DNA of 31,281 nucleotides from a virus: positions 1 through 31,281 of IMG/VR virus record IMGVR_UViG_3300009431_000085. One strand, written 5' to 3'. The notes under the pieces were generated by a model, which made no database searches, was not told where the DNA came from, and saw only the letters and a list, made by a program, of their open reading frames with translations. A program made the position numbers and the translations under genes. Of the stretch, positions 14,671-23,384 are shown piece by piece (the stretch's first letter is position 1; every line of letters starts with the position of its first letter).

Positions 14671-15384
14671 ATGGGATTCGTCTACTACGTGCCGGGCCTC
14701 GGCGGGCCGAACGAGTCGGCCGTGCCTGGGCCGTTGCGGGCGGTACTGGGTGCCGGGGCGGTCGCGTTTCGTGGCGTGAGCGCGGGGCCGGACAAGGCGA
14801 GCGGGCAACTCGTCGGGCTGACCGATGCCATCGGCTACCAGCCAAACGAGCAGGAGTGGGTCGACACGGGCGACGGCTACTGGCTCGGCTGGACGACGGG
14901 CCGGCTGCCCGGGCCGCAGGACCTCGCCCGCGCGCGGATGGTGGCCGGGCACGACGTCCGGCTGGCCGACGAACGGCTCTGGCACATTCCCGCGGCGGCG
15001 CTGGCACCGCGTCGGATGGTGCTCGACGGCGACGAGTGGGTGGCCGGCGAGCCGATCGCGGCGTTTCGGCCGCTCGGCGACGCGGCCGCCCGCGTTTTCG
15101 AGCTGTTCGGCCAAGCGGGCAAGGGCGAGGATGACCGGCTGACGATCGAGGCGACGGACACCGAGCTGGTCGGGCTGGCGCTGGCGGGGATTGGGACGAA
15201 CTACCACGTCGGGCGGCACGAGGCGAACGCGCTCGGCCTGATTTCGACCGAGGCGACGTGGGCCGTGCTGGAGGCGGTGATCGATCTGCCGACGCTGGTC
15301 GCGATGGAGGCGGCCGCGTCAAAAAAAGCCGAGGCCGGGGGCGGGAGCGGCTCTGGGTCCACCGCCTCTGGCGACGCGGACTGA
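14671..15384 (+). CDS. Tail assembly chaperone, gpG-like
   Basis: A 237-residue protein from the ATG at 14671, six bases after GGAG. It lies between the major tail protein and the tape measure, where siphophages encode the chaperone that coats the tape measure during tail assembly. The middle contains DLARARMVAGHDVRLADE and a phrase around WVAGEPIAAF; the C-terminus is a Gly/Ser linker (GGGSGSGS) after the slippery codons AAA AAA. The in-phase heptamer at 15321-15327 would divert a fraction of ribosomes into the overlapping frame, giving a longer form. The N-terminal sequence itself is not a recognisable family to me; the position and shift site carry the call. Confidence 0.7.
   Translation: MGFVYYVPGLGGPNESAVPGPLRAVLGAGAVAFRGVSAGPDKASGQLVGLTDAIGYQPNEQEWVDTGDGYWLGWTTGRLPGPQDLARARMVAGHDVRLADERLWHIPAAALAPRRMVLDGDEWVAGEPIAAFRPLGDAAARVFELFGQAGKGEDDRLTIEATDTELVGLALAGIGTNYHVGRHEANALGLISTEATWAVLEAVIDLPTLVAMEAAASKKAEAGGGSGSGSTASGDAD
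15321..15327 (+). promoter_or_regulatory. -1 ribosomal frameshift site (A AAA AAA)
   Basis: Seven As in a row, phased in the gpG-like frame as xxA AAA AAA, are a canonical -1 slippery heptamer. A G+C-rich region that can pair follows. Slipping back one base leads into the frame that is open until TAA at 15441-15443, just inside the tape measure gene. This reproduces the conserved G/GT arrangement of long-tailed phages. Confidence 0.75.
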
Positions 15385-15443
15385 TGCCGGACCACCGCCC
15401 GACCTGGGCGGACGTGAAGATGCTCGAGGCCGAGAATGGCTAA
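15327..15443 (+). CDS. GT-like extension made by -1 frameshift
   Basis: This is the reading frame entered after the slip. It adds 38 residues (SRGRGRERLWVHRLWRRG, then the segment ending MLEAENG) to the first 219 residues of the gpG-like protein, giving a fusion of about 257 residues. The added segment is basic then acidic, with a W in PTWADVKML, and ends by overlapping the start of the tape measure gene. In lambda the T part of gpGT binds the tail-tube protein while G binds the tape measure. The extension here is short, but short T parts are known. Confidence 0.65.
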   Translation, partial: SRGRGRERLWVHRLWRRGLMPDHRPTWADVKMLEAENG

Positions 15444-16758
15444 GGTCAAGATGGAGTTCGACGCCCAGACGGGGAAGGCCGTGCAGGGCTTCCTCAAGCT
15501 CGCCGAGGGCCAAAAGAGGGTCGAGGGCGGCTCGGGGCGCATGGCCCGCTCGCACGGGAGAGCTTCGCAGGCGATGATGCGGCAGGTGGGGAGTGTTATT
15601 GCCAGCTACGTCGGCTTGCAGGCAATCCTCGGTACGACCCGGCGGCTGTTCCGAGAGTTGGCGGAGGATCGCCGTCGCGCGGCCGAGGAGACGCGGGGCC
15701 AGATGGCGACGATGGGCCAGCTGGCTCAGTTGGCCGGTCGCGACCCCCAGGAGCTCGCACGCATGCAGGACGCCGTCAAGGCGTCGCGGCTTGAGGTGGG
15801 GCTGACGAACGAACAGGCGACGGCGCTGCAATTCACGCTCGAGTCGACCGGGCTGGCTCGGCATCGGCGGATGTTCGCCGGCATGGGCCTGATCACCGAG
15901 ACGCCGTCGGAGCTGGTCCGGGGCGTGTCGAAGATGCAGGAGGCGTTGGGGGTTTCGGAAACGGGGGGTGCCCGGGCGGTCCTGAACAAGCTGTTGGCGG
16001 CGAGCAAGGCGAGCGAGACGCGGGTCGAGGAGTTCGCCCCGATGGCCTCGATCGCGGCTCAGGAATACAAGCCCTTGGGCGGGTCGGACGAGGAGCTGTT
16101 GGCAACGCTGTCCGTGCTGGCGAAGGCGACGAAATCGCCGGAGGCCGCGGGGAACATGGTGGCGGCGTTGTCGCGCGTGCTGACGAAGAAGGGGCTCAAG
16201 GGCGGACTGCTGGCCGGGGTGGAGCAGATCGAGGAGATGGGGCTGTCGGAGCAGGGGCTGATCAAGTACCTCGGCGAGGCGCGGGCGCTGCGCGGCTACC
16301 GAGCCATCCGCGACCAGATGGGGCAGATCGGTGCGATGGAGGAGACGCTGGCCAGGGAGGACCGCCTGTCGGGGAAGGGGGCGGACTATATCAGTGGGAT
16401 GCTCCAAAACCTAGCGGACGACAAACGCTTCCAGGCGGTCGTGGCGGGGCGGCAGCAGAAGCAGATTCTCGCACTCGAGCGGGAGAAGGACCTCGGCCCT
16501 GGGGCCGTGCTGATGGAGGCGGAGAGGGCGGGCCTGGAGGCGGCGGGCTATCGATTGGACAAGTCGGCGGTGACGCGCAAGGCCGAGGAGTGGATGACGG
16601 CCGCGTGGCAGGGAATTACCGGCATGCCGCTCGATCCGCAGATCGGGGCGAATCAGATGAAACGCGCGGCCGACGCGATCGTGGGAGCCGCGGGTGTGAT
16701 ACGGGATGCCGTGGCCGGCGGCGGGTTGGCCCCCTCCCCCGCCGTGGACGCGGAGTGA
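15436..16758 (+). CDS. Tape measure protein (short)
   Basis: A 440-residue, mostly helical protein, rich in Ala, Glu, Arg and Met, with few prolines. Helical segments run through most of its length, with a hydrophobic section near 50-66 (VGSVIASYVGLQAILG) and Gly-rich breaks. It sits immediately after the frameshift chaperone. Tape measures set tail length at roughly 0.15 nm per residue, so about 65 nm would be expected, short for a siphophage. No peptidase or muralytic domain is apparent. Its ATG overlaps the last codons of the frameshift extension (ATGGCTAA). Confidence 0.8.
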   Translation: MAKVKMEFDAQTGKAVQGFLKLAEGQKRVEGGSGRMARSHGRASQAMMRQVGSVIASYVGLQAILGTTRRLFRELAEDRRRAAEETRGQMATMGQLAQLAGRDPQELARMQDAVKASRLEVGLTNEQATALQFTLESTGLARHRRMFAGMGLITETPSELVRGVSKMQEALGVSETGGARAVLNKLLAASKASETRVEEFAPMASIAAQEYKPLGGSDEELLATLSVLAKATKSPEAAGNMVAALSRVLTKKGLKGGLLAGVEQIEEMGLSEQGLIKYLGEARALRGYRAIRDQMGQIGAMEETLAREDRLSGKGADYISGMLQNLADDKRFQAVVAGRQQKQILALEREKDLGPGAVLMEAERAGLEAAGYRLDKSAVTRKAEEWMTAAWQGITGMPLDPQIGANQMKRAADAIVGAAGVIRDAVAGGGLAPSPAVDAE

Positions 16759-16761
16759 GAG

Positions 16762-17163
16762 ATGGCGCATCCGACGATCGTGTACGGCGAGACGACGCAC
16801 ACGTTCCTCGTGCTGAGCGGGCAGTGGCAGTCGTACGGCGAGACGCTGGGCGACATCACCCGGGCGGGCGCGGATGGCACGGCCTACCAGAAGCGGGGCA
16901 AGAAGGCGGGCGTCTCGATCTGGCATTCCGTCCGGGACGCCGAGAACAAGGACCACGTCGCGACGATCGAGGCGGCGTACGAGGCGGCGAAGGGCCACTG
17001 GAGCGCTGTGACGACGGACGACACCAACACGCACTGGAGCGTGATGATCGTCGACGTGACGAACATCCGCTACCGCAAGATCACGACGGCGGTTGGCGGT
17101 CTGGAGGAGAACCCGTCGACGTTCGTCGTCGAGGCGGACTGGCATCTGCAACTGACGGAGTGA
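16762..17163 (+). CDS. Minor tail protein candidate
   Basis: A 133-residue, beta-rich protein with many aromatic residues, beginning MAHPTIVYGETTHTFLVLSG and ending FVVEADWHLQLTE. It follows the tape measure after three bases and precedes the other tail-tip genes, so it is probably a distal tail or tail-tip component. The central part (AGVSIWHSVRDAENKDHVA, then a helix IEAAYEAAKG) has no motif that I recognise. The assignment is by position only. Confidence 0.5.
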   Translation: MAHPTIVYGETTHTFLVLSGQWQSYGETLGDITRAGADGTAYQKRGKKAGVSIWHSVRDAENKDHVATIEAAYEAAKGHWSAVTTDDTNTHWSVMIVDVTNIRYRKITTAVGGLEENPSTFVVEADWHLQLTE

Positions 17164-17167
17164 CGCC

Positions 17168-17686
17168 GTGGTGACGATGCTCGAGCCGCAGTACCTCGGC
17201 GGGAACACGTGGCGCATCGCGTGGACCTCGGGCCTGGAGGATCCGACATTCACGATCTACCTGGACGGCGAGCTGTTCGCGACGACGGCGGCAACGCACC
17301 TGGACCTGTATGTCGAGCCCGGCAGCTCGCCCGTGCTCGAGGTCGTGGACGACGGCGCGGCGGCCTCGCAGGCGTTCCCCGGCCGGCTGAGGTTGCAGTG
17401 GGGGCGCGAGGACGACACGGATCACTACCTCATCGAGGAGGTTGTCGATGCGGCGTGGACGGAGCGGGCGCGCGTGCGGGACGACGGGCGGCAGTACTTC
17501 CACTGGCTGACGCGGTGGCTCGAGGACAGCACGTCGCATCAATTCCGGGTGACGCCGATCGGGACGAACGGGAACGCGGGCACGGCGGTGGCGTTCACGT
17601 GCCTGATGGTGCGGCATCCGGACCCGCCGGACGTGTCGATGAGCTACGACGAGGGCACGGGCGACCTGACGGTGAGTGCGGCGTAG
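17168..17686 (+). CDS. Tail-tip beta-sandwich protein (Fn3-like)
   Basis: A 172-residue protein. I keep the GTG at 17168, although the ATG at 17177 is also possible. Two beta-sandwich-like segments are suggested: one near 10-65 (WRIAWTSGLEDPTFTIYLDGELFATT) and one near 75-150, with LQWGREDDTDHYLIEE and HQFRVTPIGTNGNAG, which has the rhythm of fibronectin type III modules. Such domains are common in phage tail-tip and fibre proteins and may bind host carbohydrate. It lies within the tail operon before a CACGAAG repeat. Confidence 0.5.
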   Translation: MVTMLEPQYLGGNTWRIAWTSGLEDPTFTIYLDGELFATTAATHLDLYVEPGSSPVLEVVDDGAAASQAFPGRLRLQWGREDDTDHYLIEEVVDAAWTERARVRDDGRQYFHWLTRWLEDSTSHQFRVTPIGTNGNAGTAVAFTCLMVRHPDPPDVSMSYDEGTGDLTVSAA

Positions 17687-17688
17687 CT

Positions 17689-17717
17689 CACCACGAAGAG
17701 CACGAAGCGCACGAAGG
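17689..17717. repeat. CACGAAG repeat, three copies at 9-nt spacing
   Basis: CACGAAG occurs at 17692, 17701 and 17710, exactly nine bases apart, in the 39-base gap between two tail genes. From memory, tracts like this (read in another frame as HHEEHE) are common in intergenic DNA of planctomycetes and related bacteria, so it may be host-derived. It is not needed for either neighbouring gene. Confidence 0.6.
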
Positions 17718-17725
17718 GAAGCAAA

Positions 17726-18784
17726 ATGGCTGACGAAAAAACGGGGCCCGACAGCGTTCGGGTCTATCTGACGGGAGCGGCGTCGGACGGCGGGGCGCAG
17801 ACGGATCCCGACCTGGCCCTGGGGAAGTACCGGAGCAGCACGCTCGCGGACTTCCTCGGCGTCTCGATTGCGGACGCGATTTCGGGCATCACGGTCGATT
17901 TCGTCTCGGGTGCGAACGGGACGGGCGACGGCTCCCTCGCGGCGACCGGTGCGAGCGAGCTGAAGTGGACCGCGCCCGGCGGCAGCCAGGGCGACGGCGT
18001 GACGATCGCGAACGGCGAGACGAAGATCGTCCTCGACGGGACCGACCCCGAGAAGTTCGTCCGGGTGACGCGGACGAGTGCGGACGCGCTCTCGGGCACG
18101 GCGACGCTCACGCTGACGGACACGTTCAACGACGTGGTCGGCTACGACAACGTCAGCGCGGCCGAGCGTGCGGCGGGCGACACGGAGTATCGCTGCCTCT
18201 CTTTCAAGGTCGATGCGGCCGACGACATCATGGACCTGCTCGCGTGGCTCGGGACGCTGGGGACGGCGCGGGCGGTGAACGCGGACGGCGTCTCGACGGG
18301 AGCGGACACGTGCACGGCGAAGTCCGGGACGTTCGCTGATTGGCCCGATTCCGGCTACGTGTACAACACCGACAAGGACGAGGTGGCGTATTACAGCGAG
18401 CGGACGAGCACGGTGCTGACGCTGCCGGCGGCGGGCCGGGACGTGTGGGACGAGACGGGCGGCGGTGCGGGCGTCGGGGTGGCGTGGGACGAGGACGACG
18501 CCATCGAGGCCGTGCCGGGCCTTCGAATCGGGAAGGAGGCCCCGTCGGCGCAGCCGAGCGGCACATTCACGGACAAGACCGGCGCGGGCGAGGGCTCGCA
18601 GCCGGCGGGGGTGACGTTCGCCCATCCGATCGCCAGTGACGACGCGAACGTCATCGACATCGGCGACCTCGACGACGGCTACATTTACGGATTGTGGCTC
18701 GAGCGGATCATCATCGCGGGTGCGACCGCCGAGGCCTCCGTGCTCAACCTCGTCGAGTGGACGTTCGACGCCACTCCTCTCTGA
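17726..18784 (+). CDS. Tail fibre/tip protein candidate
   Basis: A 352-residue protein rich in Gly, Asp, Thr and Ala. The N-terminal part (VRVYLTGAASDGGAQTDPDLALGKYRSS, split at AASDGG) resembles the attachment regions of tail-tip proteins. The middle is beta-rich (DGVTIANGETKIVLDG, VRVTRTSADALSGTATLTLTD), and a C-terminal segment (DIGDLDDGYIYGLWLERII) is likely folded. There is no enzymatic motif. It is acidic and may be a receptor-binding or baseplate protein. It begins after GGGAAGCAAA and is followed by a 14-base gap to the next tail gene. Confidence 0.5.
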   Translation: MADEKTGPDSVRVYLTGAASDGGAQTDPDLALGKYRSSTLADFLGVSIADAISGITVDFVSGANGTGDGSLAATGASELKWTAPGGSQGDGVTIANGETKIVLDGTDPEKFVRVTRTSADALSGTATLTLTDTFNDVVGYDNVSAAERAAGDTEYRCLSFKVDAADDIMDLLAWLGTLGTARAVNADGVSTGADTCTAKSGTFADWPDSGYVYNTDKDEVAYYSERTSTVLTLPAAGRDVWDETGGGAGVGVAWDEDDAIEAVPGLRIGKEAPSAQPSGTFTDKTGAGEGSQPAGVTFAHPIASDDANVIDIGDLDDGYIYGLWLERIIIAGATAEASVLNLVEWTFDATPL

Positions 18785-18798
18785 GCAGCAGGTGATTG

Positions 18799-20481
18799 AT
18801 GTTTGAAGGCCGGCTCCCAACGCGTGACGACAAGCATCGGGAGCTGGCGCGCCGGCTGTTCATCGCCAAAGTGAGTGCTCTGCCCCTCTACCGCTGTTCC
18901 AAAGTAGAGACCATCGTCGATGGTGAGCCGTGCTGGGTGCCGAGCATCGCCGAGGCCCTTTCCGACGCCCATATCGGCTGGAGTCAGGTCGCCGACCTCG
19001 GCCGCCAGCAGCTCATCTATCTGACCAGAGCAGCTCCGCCCGGCCTGCCGCCTGACGCCCGTGTGCAGGACCCCGACGCGCTCGACTGGAACGCGCTGAT
19101 TCCGCCCCTCGCCGACGAGGCGGCGGGGCACTTCTCCGAGGCACACAACTACGAGCTCTACCACGAGCCGTTCGGCACCGCCTACGACCCGCTCTCGCTC
19201 TACACGCCGGACTTTGATGCGTTCTACAACAACGAGCTACGGAGTGTCGGCGGGGTCGTGCGGCACCGAACGGGGCAGACCAGCTCGGCTTACTATCGGT
19301 GGGTGACGGACGAGCAGCCGCCGGACGACTGTTCGGCTGAATGGGCATTCCTCGCATTGACGACTGTCACGAGCGGGGGCAAGGTCGCGAACGGCGTGTT
19401 GTTGCGGACGGACGCGGGCGCGAGCCCCGCCGAGTGGTATCGGGGGTACTTGCTTTACGACGAGACGTCCGACACGCTCGTCGCGAAAGTCGTCAAGTAC
19501 GTGGGTGGTGTGCTGACGACGCTGGGCACATCCGGCTCGATTTCCGGGACGCCGTCCAGCGGCTTGGGGCGGTTCGAGGCCGTGGGGTCGACGCTGAAGG
19601 TCTACTGCGATGGGAACGAGGAGCTGAGCGTCTCGGACGGCTCGCTTTCGTCGGGCTACGCGGGGCCGTACAGCTACCGGCTGGGCACGACGGGGCAGGA
19701 CCCCGAGCTGGACAATCTGAAGCTCTTCATCGCGACGGACAACTGGCTCGCCAGCGGCCGCGGGCGGTTCCTTTTCGGCATCAACCAGGGCGCGGCGCAG
19801 GGGCGGGGGGCGTTCTACATCGTCCAGAACCAGGGCGATCAGTCCGGGCTCGGGCTCTACCGCGTGGCGGACGCGAACGCGGCGCGGTACCAGCTCTGGG
19901 ACGGCGTGGACGGGAGCCCGGACCTGTCGGCTGCCGCCGACGCGACGTCGGCGACGCTGCCGATGGTACGCGCGCTCTCGGCGGACCACACGCATCACAT
20001 CGTGGTGCGGGAGCGGAACGCCTGGGCGCTGCTGAGCCAGAATGTGGGCGAGACGGTCTTCGAGATCGCGGCGGACGGGAGCGTGGTGAACCGTCCCTCG
20101 GCTCCACAGGACGTGGCCATCGAGGCGGCGGCCGCCGGCGCGGCGCGGGTGCAGGCGGCGTACTTCTACGAGGCGGACTCCTACGCGGCGGATACGTTCC
20201 TCGTCTATCTCACGTCCGACGGAACCGATCCCGACCCCGACGTGGACGTGCCGACCGAGGTCACGATGACGAAGTTCGACGGGGTCGCGAAGCTCGACTG
20301 GACGAGCGGGGTGCTGGGCGACGCGCTGACGGCGAAGGCGATCGTGCGGACGCGCCGCAGCGGGACGCCCGACGTGGACAGCGACAACACCGACATCGTG
20401 AGCTGCACGACCTCGACGTCGGGTCCGGACACGCCCGACGGGGACATTTTCTTCGGCCAGATGGCGAGGCAGGCGCAGTAA
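18799..20481 (+). CDS. Tail protein with LamG-like domain (receptor-binding candidate)
   Basis: A 560-residue protein from the ATG at 18799. The middle (about 150-320) has the strand pattern of a LamG/concanavalin-type beta sandwich: WAFLALTTVTSGGKVANGVLLRT, YRGYLLYDETSDTLVAKVV, LGRFEAVGSTLKVYCDG, and YRLGTTGQDPELDNLKLF. These domains bind carbohydrate or protein. The N-terminal part is rich in Tyr and Asp; the C-terminal third looks like another beta module (DVPTEVTMTKFDGVAKLDW). It precedes the hub gene with a TAATG overlap. A role in adsorption is likely but inferred. Confidence 0.6.
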   Translation: MFEGRLPTRDDKHRELARRLFIAKVSALPLYRCSKVETIVDGEPCWVPSIAEALSDAHIGWSQVADLGRQQLIYLTRAAPPGLPPDARVQDPDALDWNALIPPLADEAAGHFSEAHNYELYHEPFGTAYDPLSLYTPDFDAFYNNELRSVGGVVRHRTGQTSSAYYRWVTDEQPPDDCSAEWAFLALTTVTSGGKVANGVLLRTDAGASPAEWYRGYLLYDETSDTLVAKVVKYVGGVLTTLGTSGSISGTPSSGLGRFEAVGSTLKVYCDGNEELSVSDGSLSSGYAGPYSYRLGTTGQDPELDNLKLFIATDNWLASGRGRFLFGINQGAAQGRGAFYIVQNQGDQSGLGLYRVADANAARYQLWDGVDGSPDLSAAADATSATLPMVRALSADHTHHIVVRERNAWALLSQNVGETVFEIAADGSVVNRPSAPQDVAIEAAAAGAARVQAAYFYEADSYAADTFLVYLTSDGTDPDPDVDVPTEVTMTKFDGVAKLDWTSGVLGDALTAKAIVRTRRSGTPDVDSDNTDIVSCTTSTSGPDTPDGDIFFGQMARQAQ

Positions 20482-23384
20482 TGGCGGTCATCCAGATCAA
20501 GAATCCGGACGACACGGTCGACGTACGGGATGTCGTCCGGCCGGTCGTCTACACGAAGAAGCTCTGGTCCGACGACTGGGAGCGCCGGGACTATCTGCAC
20601 CCTGCCAGTGTCATGGACTGCCTCGAGCCGGCGATGCCGACCGCGCAGTTTCGGTTCCATTATGGGGAGATCAAGCGCGAGGACAAGGGGTGGTGGATGT
20701 TCCCGAAGCGGCAGCAGCTGCTCGGACACTACGTGCAGGTGCGGGCCGCGGCGCACGGCGCGCCCGAGCGGAACGGAGCTCCCGGGCTGATTCGGCTGTG
20801 GACGGGCGTCATCCCGACGCAGACGGACGCGATCCATGAAGGCGGCTCGGGCGAGCAGGGCATCACGGCCTACGGCCTGAGCTACCTGCTCGACCGCGTT
20901 CGCATCAGCACCGGCCACGTCTGGCAGAACGGCGAGGTGCTAACGATCGAGGGGTGCCCGACCTTCAATGAGCGGCATTGGCGCGGCCCGTCGGTACTGG
21001 GGAACCGGTCGACGGACAAACAGGGGATGAGCTACGTCTTCTCGTCCGAGGGCGAGCGGTGGACAGCGACGGAGATCATCGAGTACTTGATGCGTCGGCA
21101 TGCCGCGGACGGGCTGACGTGGAATCTGATCGGCGAGACGGACATGCTCGACGCGAGCAAGGGCGTCTACGGGCTGGACGGGATGACGGTGCGGCAGGCG
21201 CTGAATGTGCTGATCGACCGGCGGCGCGGGCTCTCGTGGTCGGTCGAGATATGGGAGGTGTTGGGGCTCGAGTGGCCGATGGTGCGGGTGCATTCGCGGT
21301 TCGAGCAGGACCTGGCCCAGGGGGAGCTGCAGATCGCGGCGAACAAGGCGAAGGTCAACGTGCACCTGAACGACTCGGAGCATCCGGAGCGGACGATCGA
21401 CATCAACGGTGCGGAGCTCATCAAGGACGCGGGCGAGCAGTACGACCACATTGTCGTCCGGGGGGACCCGGTCAAGAGCTGCTTCACGGTCACACACGGC
21501 CACGGGACACTCGAAGCCGGCTGGGACACGGCGGACGACGGGCTCGAGGACGCCTATCGGGTGGCGAAGGGCTCGGACGCGTCGCCGGAGGACAACGACC
21601 GCTATCGGCAGACGGACAAGTTCGCCCGGGTGTTTCAGAGCTATCGGCTGCCGCCGGACTTCAACTGGCTTGTCGGGCTTGGGGCGAAGTATCCGAATGT
21701 TGAGCCGACCTACGCGGCCTCACCGCAGGTGATCCCGGGGACGGTGCTGACGGACCAGGTACACGAGTCGTGGAACGCCTACGGCCGGCTCTGCCCGCGG
21801 CTGCCGCTTTACGAGGGCTGGAACTACGCGGAGAACCCGCCGGCGAGCGAGAACCCGGAGGGCTCCGAGCCGGAGTTCATGCGTCCGTTCGCGATCCTCT
21901 ATGATGAGGACGCCGAGAAGTCCGTCCTGGCGCACAACCTCCAGAGCAGCACGCAGGACGGGTCGTGCCACGTCCGGATGAGCAGCCGCGAGCTCGGCGT
22001 GGTCGTCTCCGCGCGGCCGCTGGCGCACCTGCTGGCGAAGGACCACTGGGAGGCGGGCTATCCCGACCCGCCGCCGCACGCGGGCAGCCCGAGCAACGTG
22101 CGCCCGAAGTTCGACTGGCAGTACATGTACGTCACGGTCTGCGCGGAGCTCGACCAGCGGCCGTATCAGGAGCAGGCGGTGCTGGACGGGGACGAGTTCG
22201 AGGCGACGCGCACGCTGACGATCGACGTGCCGGAGGCGGAGCTCTGGCTCATCAACACCGGGACGATCGTCGGCGTGGACGCGGACGGGGAGGCGCTGGC
22301 CTACTGCGGCCACGGCGAGATCGGGGACGGCATCTGCGTGCTGCGGGACGACACGGCGGTGCTGCAATCCGTCCTGCTCGCCGCCCGGGCGTGGTATGGG
22401 ACGCGGCGGCGCGCGGTGCACTACACGCGGCAGCGGATCGCGCTCGAGCACGCGCCGGGCACGATGATCGAGGCGGTGGTGACGGGGCTGCGGCAGGAGC
22501 AGGTGGGGACACTGGTCGAGCGGCGGGCGTGGAACTTCGACCGGATGACGACGGAGATCCGGACGGGGCTGGGGACGCCGGATTTCCGGGCGTTCGCCGG
22601 CCGGACGCAGGTGGGGAATCTGGGGCGGCAGGTGAAGCGGCTGACGCACGACGTGGACAAGCTGCGGAGGGAGCAGGACTCGGACCGGCCGGCGGACCCG
22701 CCGGTTCCGATCAAGCGCTGGGCGAAGTGCGCGCTGCCGGATAACCGTTCGGACGACTGCGCGTGGATCCGCCCCGCGACGGGCGATGGGTTCGTCTATG
22801 CGACGCCGTGCGAGCCCGACGGGTCGGGCGCGGCCGACGGGCTGACCGTCTCGCAGGCGAACGTCGAGGACTTCATCGTCATCACCTTCCCGGGCGCCGG
22901 AAACGGCTGCCCGAAGGAGCCGAACGTCCGGAAGGACCAGGTGGTCCCGTACTGGACGAGCGGCGACAACGTGCAGTCGTTCGGCCGCCGGCACTACTGC
23001 GATAGCGGCCCGTGCCTGGATGAGTCGCTGGGCCAGACCGCCACGTTTTCGGTCAGCTCGATTACGCCCACGGGGACGGCCACGGGCCCGAGACCTGGGT
23101 GGTTCTGGGTGGATGACGACGACACGGTCTACGCTCCGAACACGGACGTGAGCACGCTGGGCGTCGAGGTGACGAACCTGGACGGCCGCCAGACGGTCGC
23201 CGTCCATTCCGACCTGCAGGACGGCACCGGCTGGCCGACGGCAGCGTTTCCGACGGCGAAGTACCCTTATGTTCTCGGGCAGGGCGGCATCGGGTGGATC
23301 TTTGACCCGCAGGGGACCCTCAGCTATCCAACGACACTGAAGATGATGGGGCTGGGGCTGCGCTTGGCGCACCGGCTAAACTAA
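20481..23384 (+). CDS. Tail hub / tip attachment protein (gpJ-like position)
   Basis: At 967 residues this is the largest protein of the window and the last structural one. It starts at the ATG that overlaps the previous stop (TAATG). Regions: an N-terminal beta domain (to about 130, with WTGVIPTQTDAIHEGG) resembling phage hub and baseplate domains; a helix-bearing section around 195-265 (ATEIIEYLMRRHA, RQALNVLIDRR); a middle hub-like part; a helical segment near 710-735 (GRQVKRLTHDVDKLRRE); and a Cys-containing C-terminal tip. Its place and size match lambda J or Tal-type hub proteins that cap the tube and contact the receptor. Confidence 0.68.
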   Translation: MAVIQIKNPDDTVDVRDVVRPVVYTKKLWSDDWERRDYLHPASVMDCLEPAMPTAQFRFHYGEIKREDKGWWMFPKRQQLLGHYVQVRAAAHGAPERNGAPGLIRLWTGVIPTQTDAIHEGGSGEQGITAYGLSYLLDRVRISTGHVWQNGEVLTIEGCPTFNERHWRGPSVLGNRSTDKQGMSYVFSSEGERWTATEIIEYLMRRHAADGLTWNLIGETDMLDASKGVYGLDGMTVRQALNVLIDRRRGLSWSVEIWEVLGLEWPMVRVHSRFEQDLAQGELQIAANKAKVNVHLNDSEHPERTIDINGAELIKDAGEQYDHIVVRGDPVKSCFTVTHGHGTLEAGWDTADDGLEDAYRVAKGSDASPEDNDRYRQTDKFARVFQSYRLPPDFNWLVGLGAKYPNVEPTYAASPQVIPGTVLTDQVHESWNAYGRLCPRLPLYEGWNYAENPPASENPEGSEPEFMRPFAILYDEDAEKSVLAHNLQSSTQDGSCHVRMSSRELGVVVSARPLAHLLAKDHWEAGYPDPPPHAGSPSNVRPKFDWQYMYVTVCAELDQRPYQEQAVLDGDEFEATRTLTIDVPEAELWLINTGTIVGVDADGEALAYCGHGEIGDGICVLRDDTAVLQSVLLAARAWYGTRRRAVHYTRQRIALEHAPGTMIEAVVTGLRQEQVGTLVERRAWNFDRMTTEIRTGLGTPDFRAFAGRTQVGNLGRQVKRLTHDVDKLRREQDSDRPADPPVPIKRWAKCALPDNRSDDCAWIRPATGDGFVYATPCEPDGSGAADGLTVSQANVEDFIVITFPGAGNGCPKEPNVRKDQVVPYWTSGDNVQSFGRRHYCDSGPCLDESLGQTATFSVSSITPTGTATGPRPGWFWVDDDDTVYAPNTDVSTLGVEVTNLDGRQTVAVHSDLQDGTGWPTAAFPTAKYPYVLGQGGIGWIFDPQGTLSYPTTLKMMGLGLRLAHRLN

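Noticed and set aside
19341-20480. N-terminal extension of the hub ORF upstream of 20481
   Set aside because: It overlaps the whole second half of the LamG-like gene in another frame and is Arg/Gly-rich; the ATG at 20481 overlaps the preceding stop as in the other tail genes.
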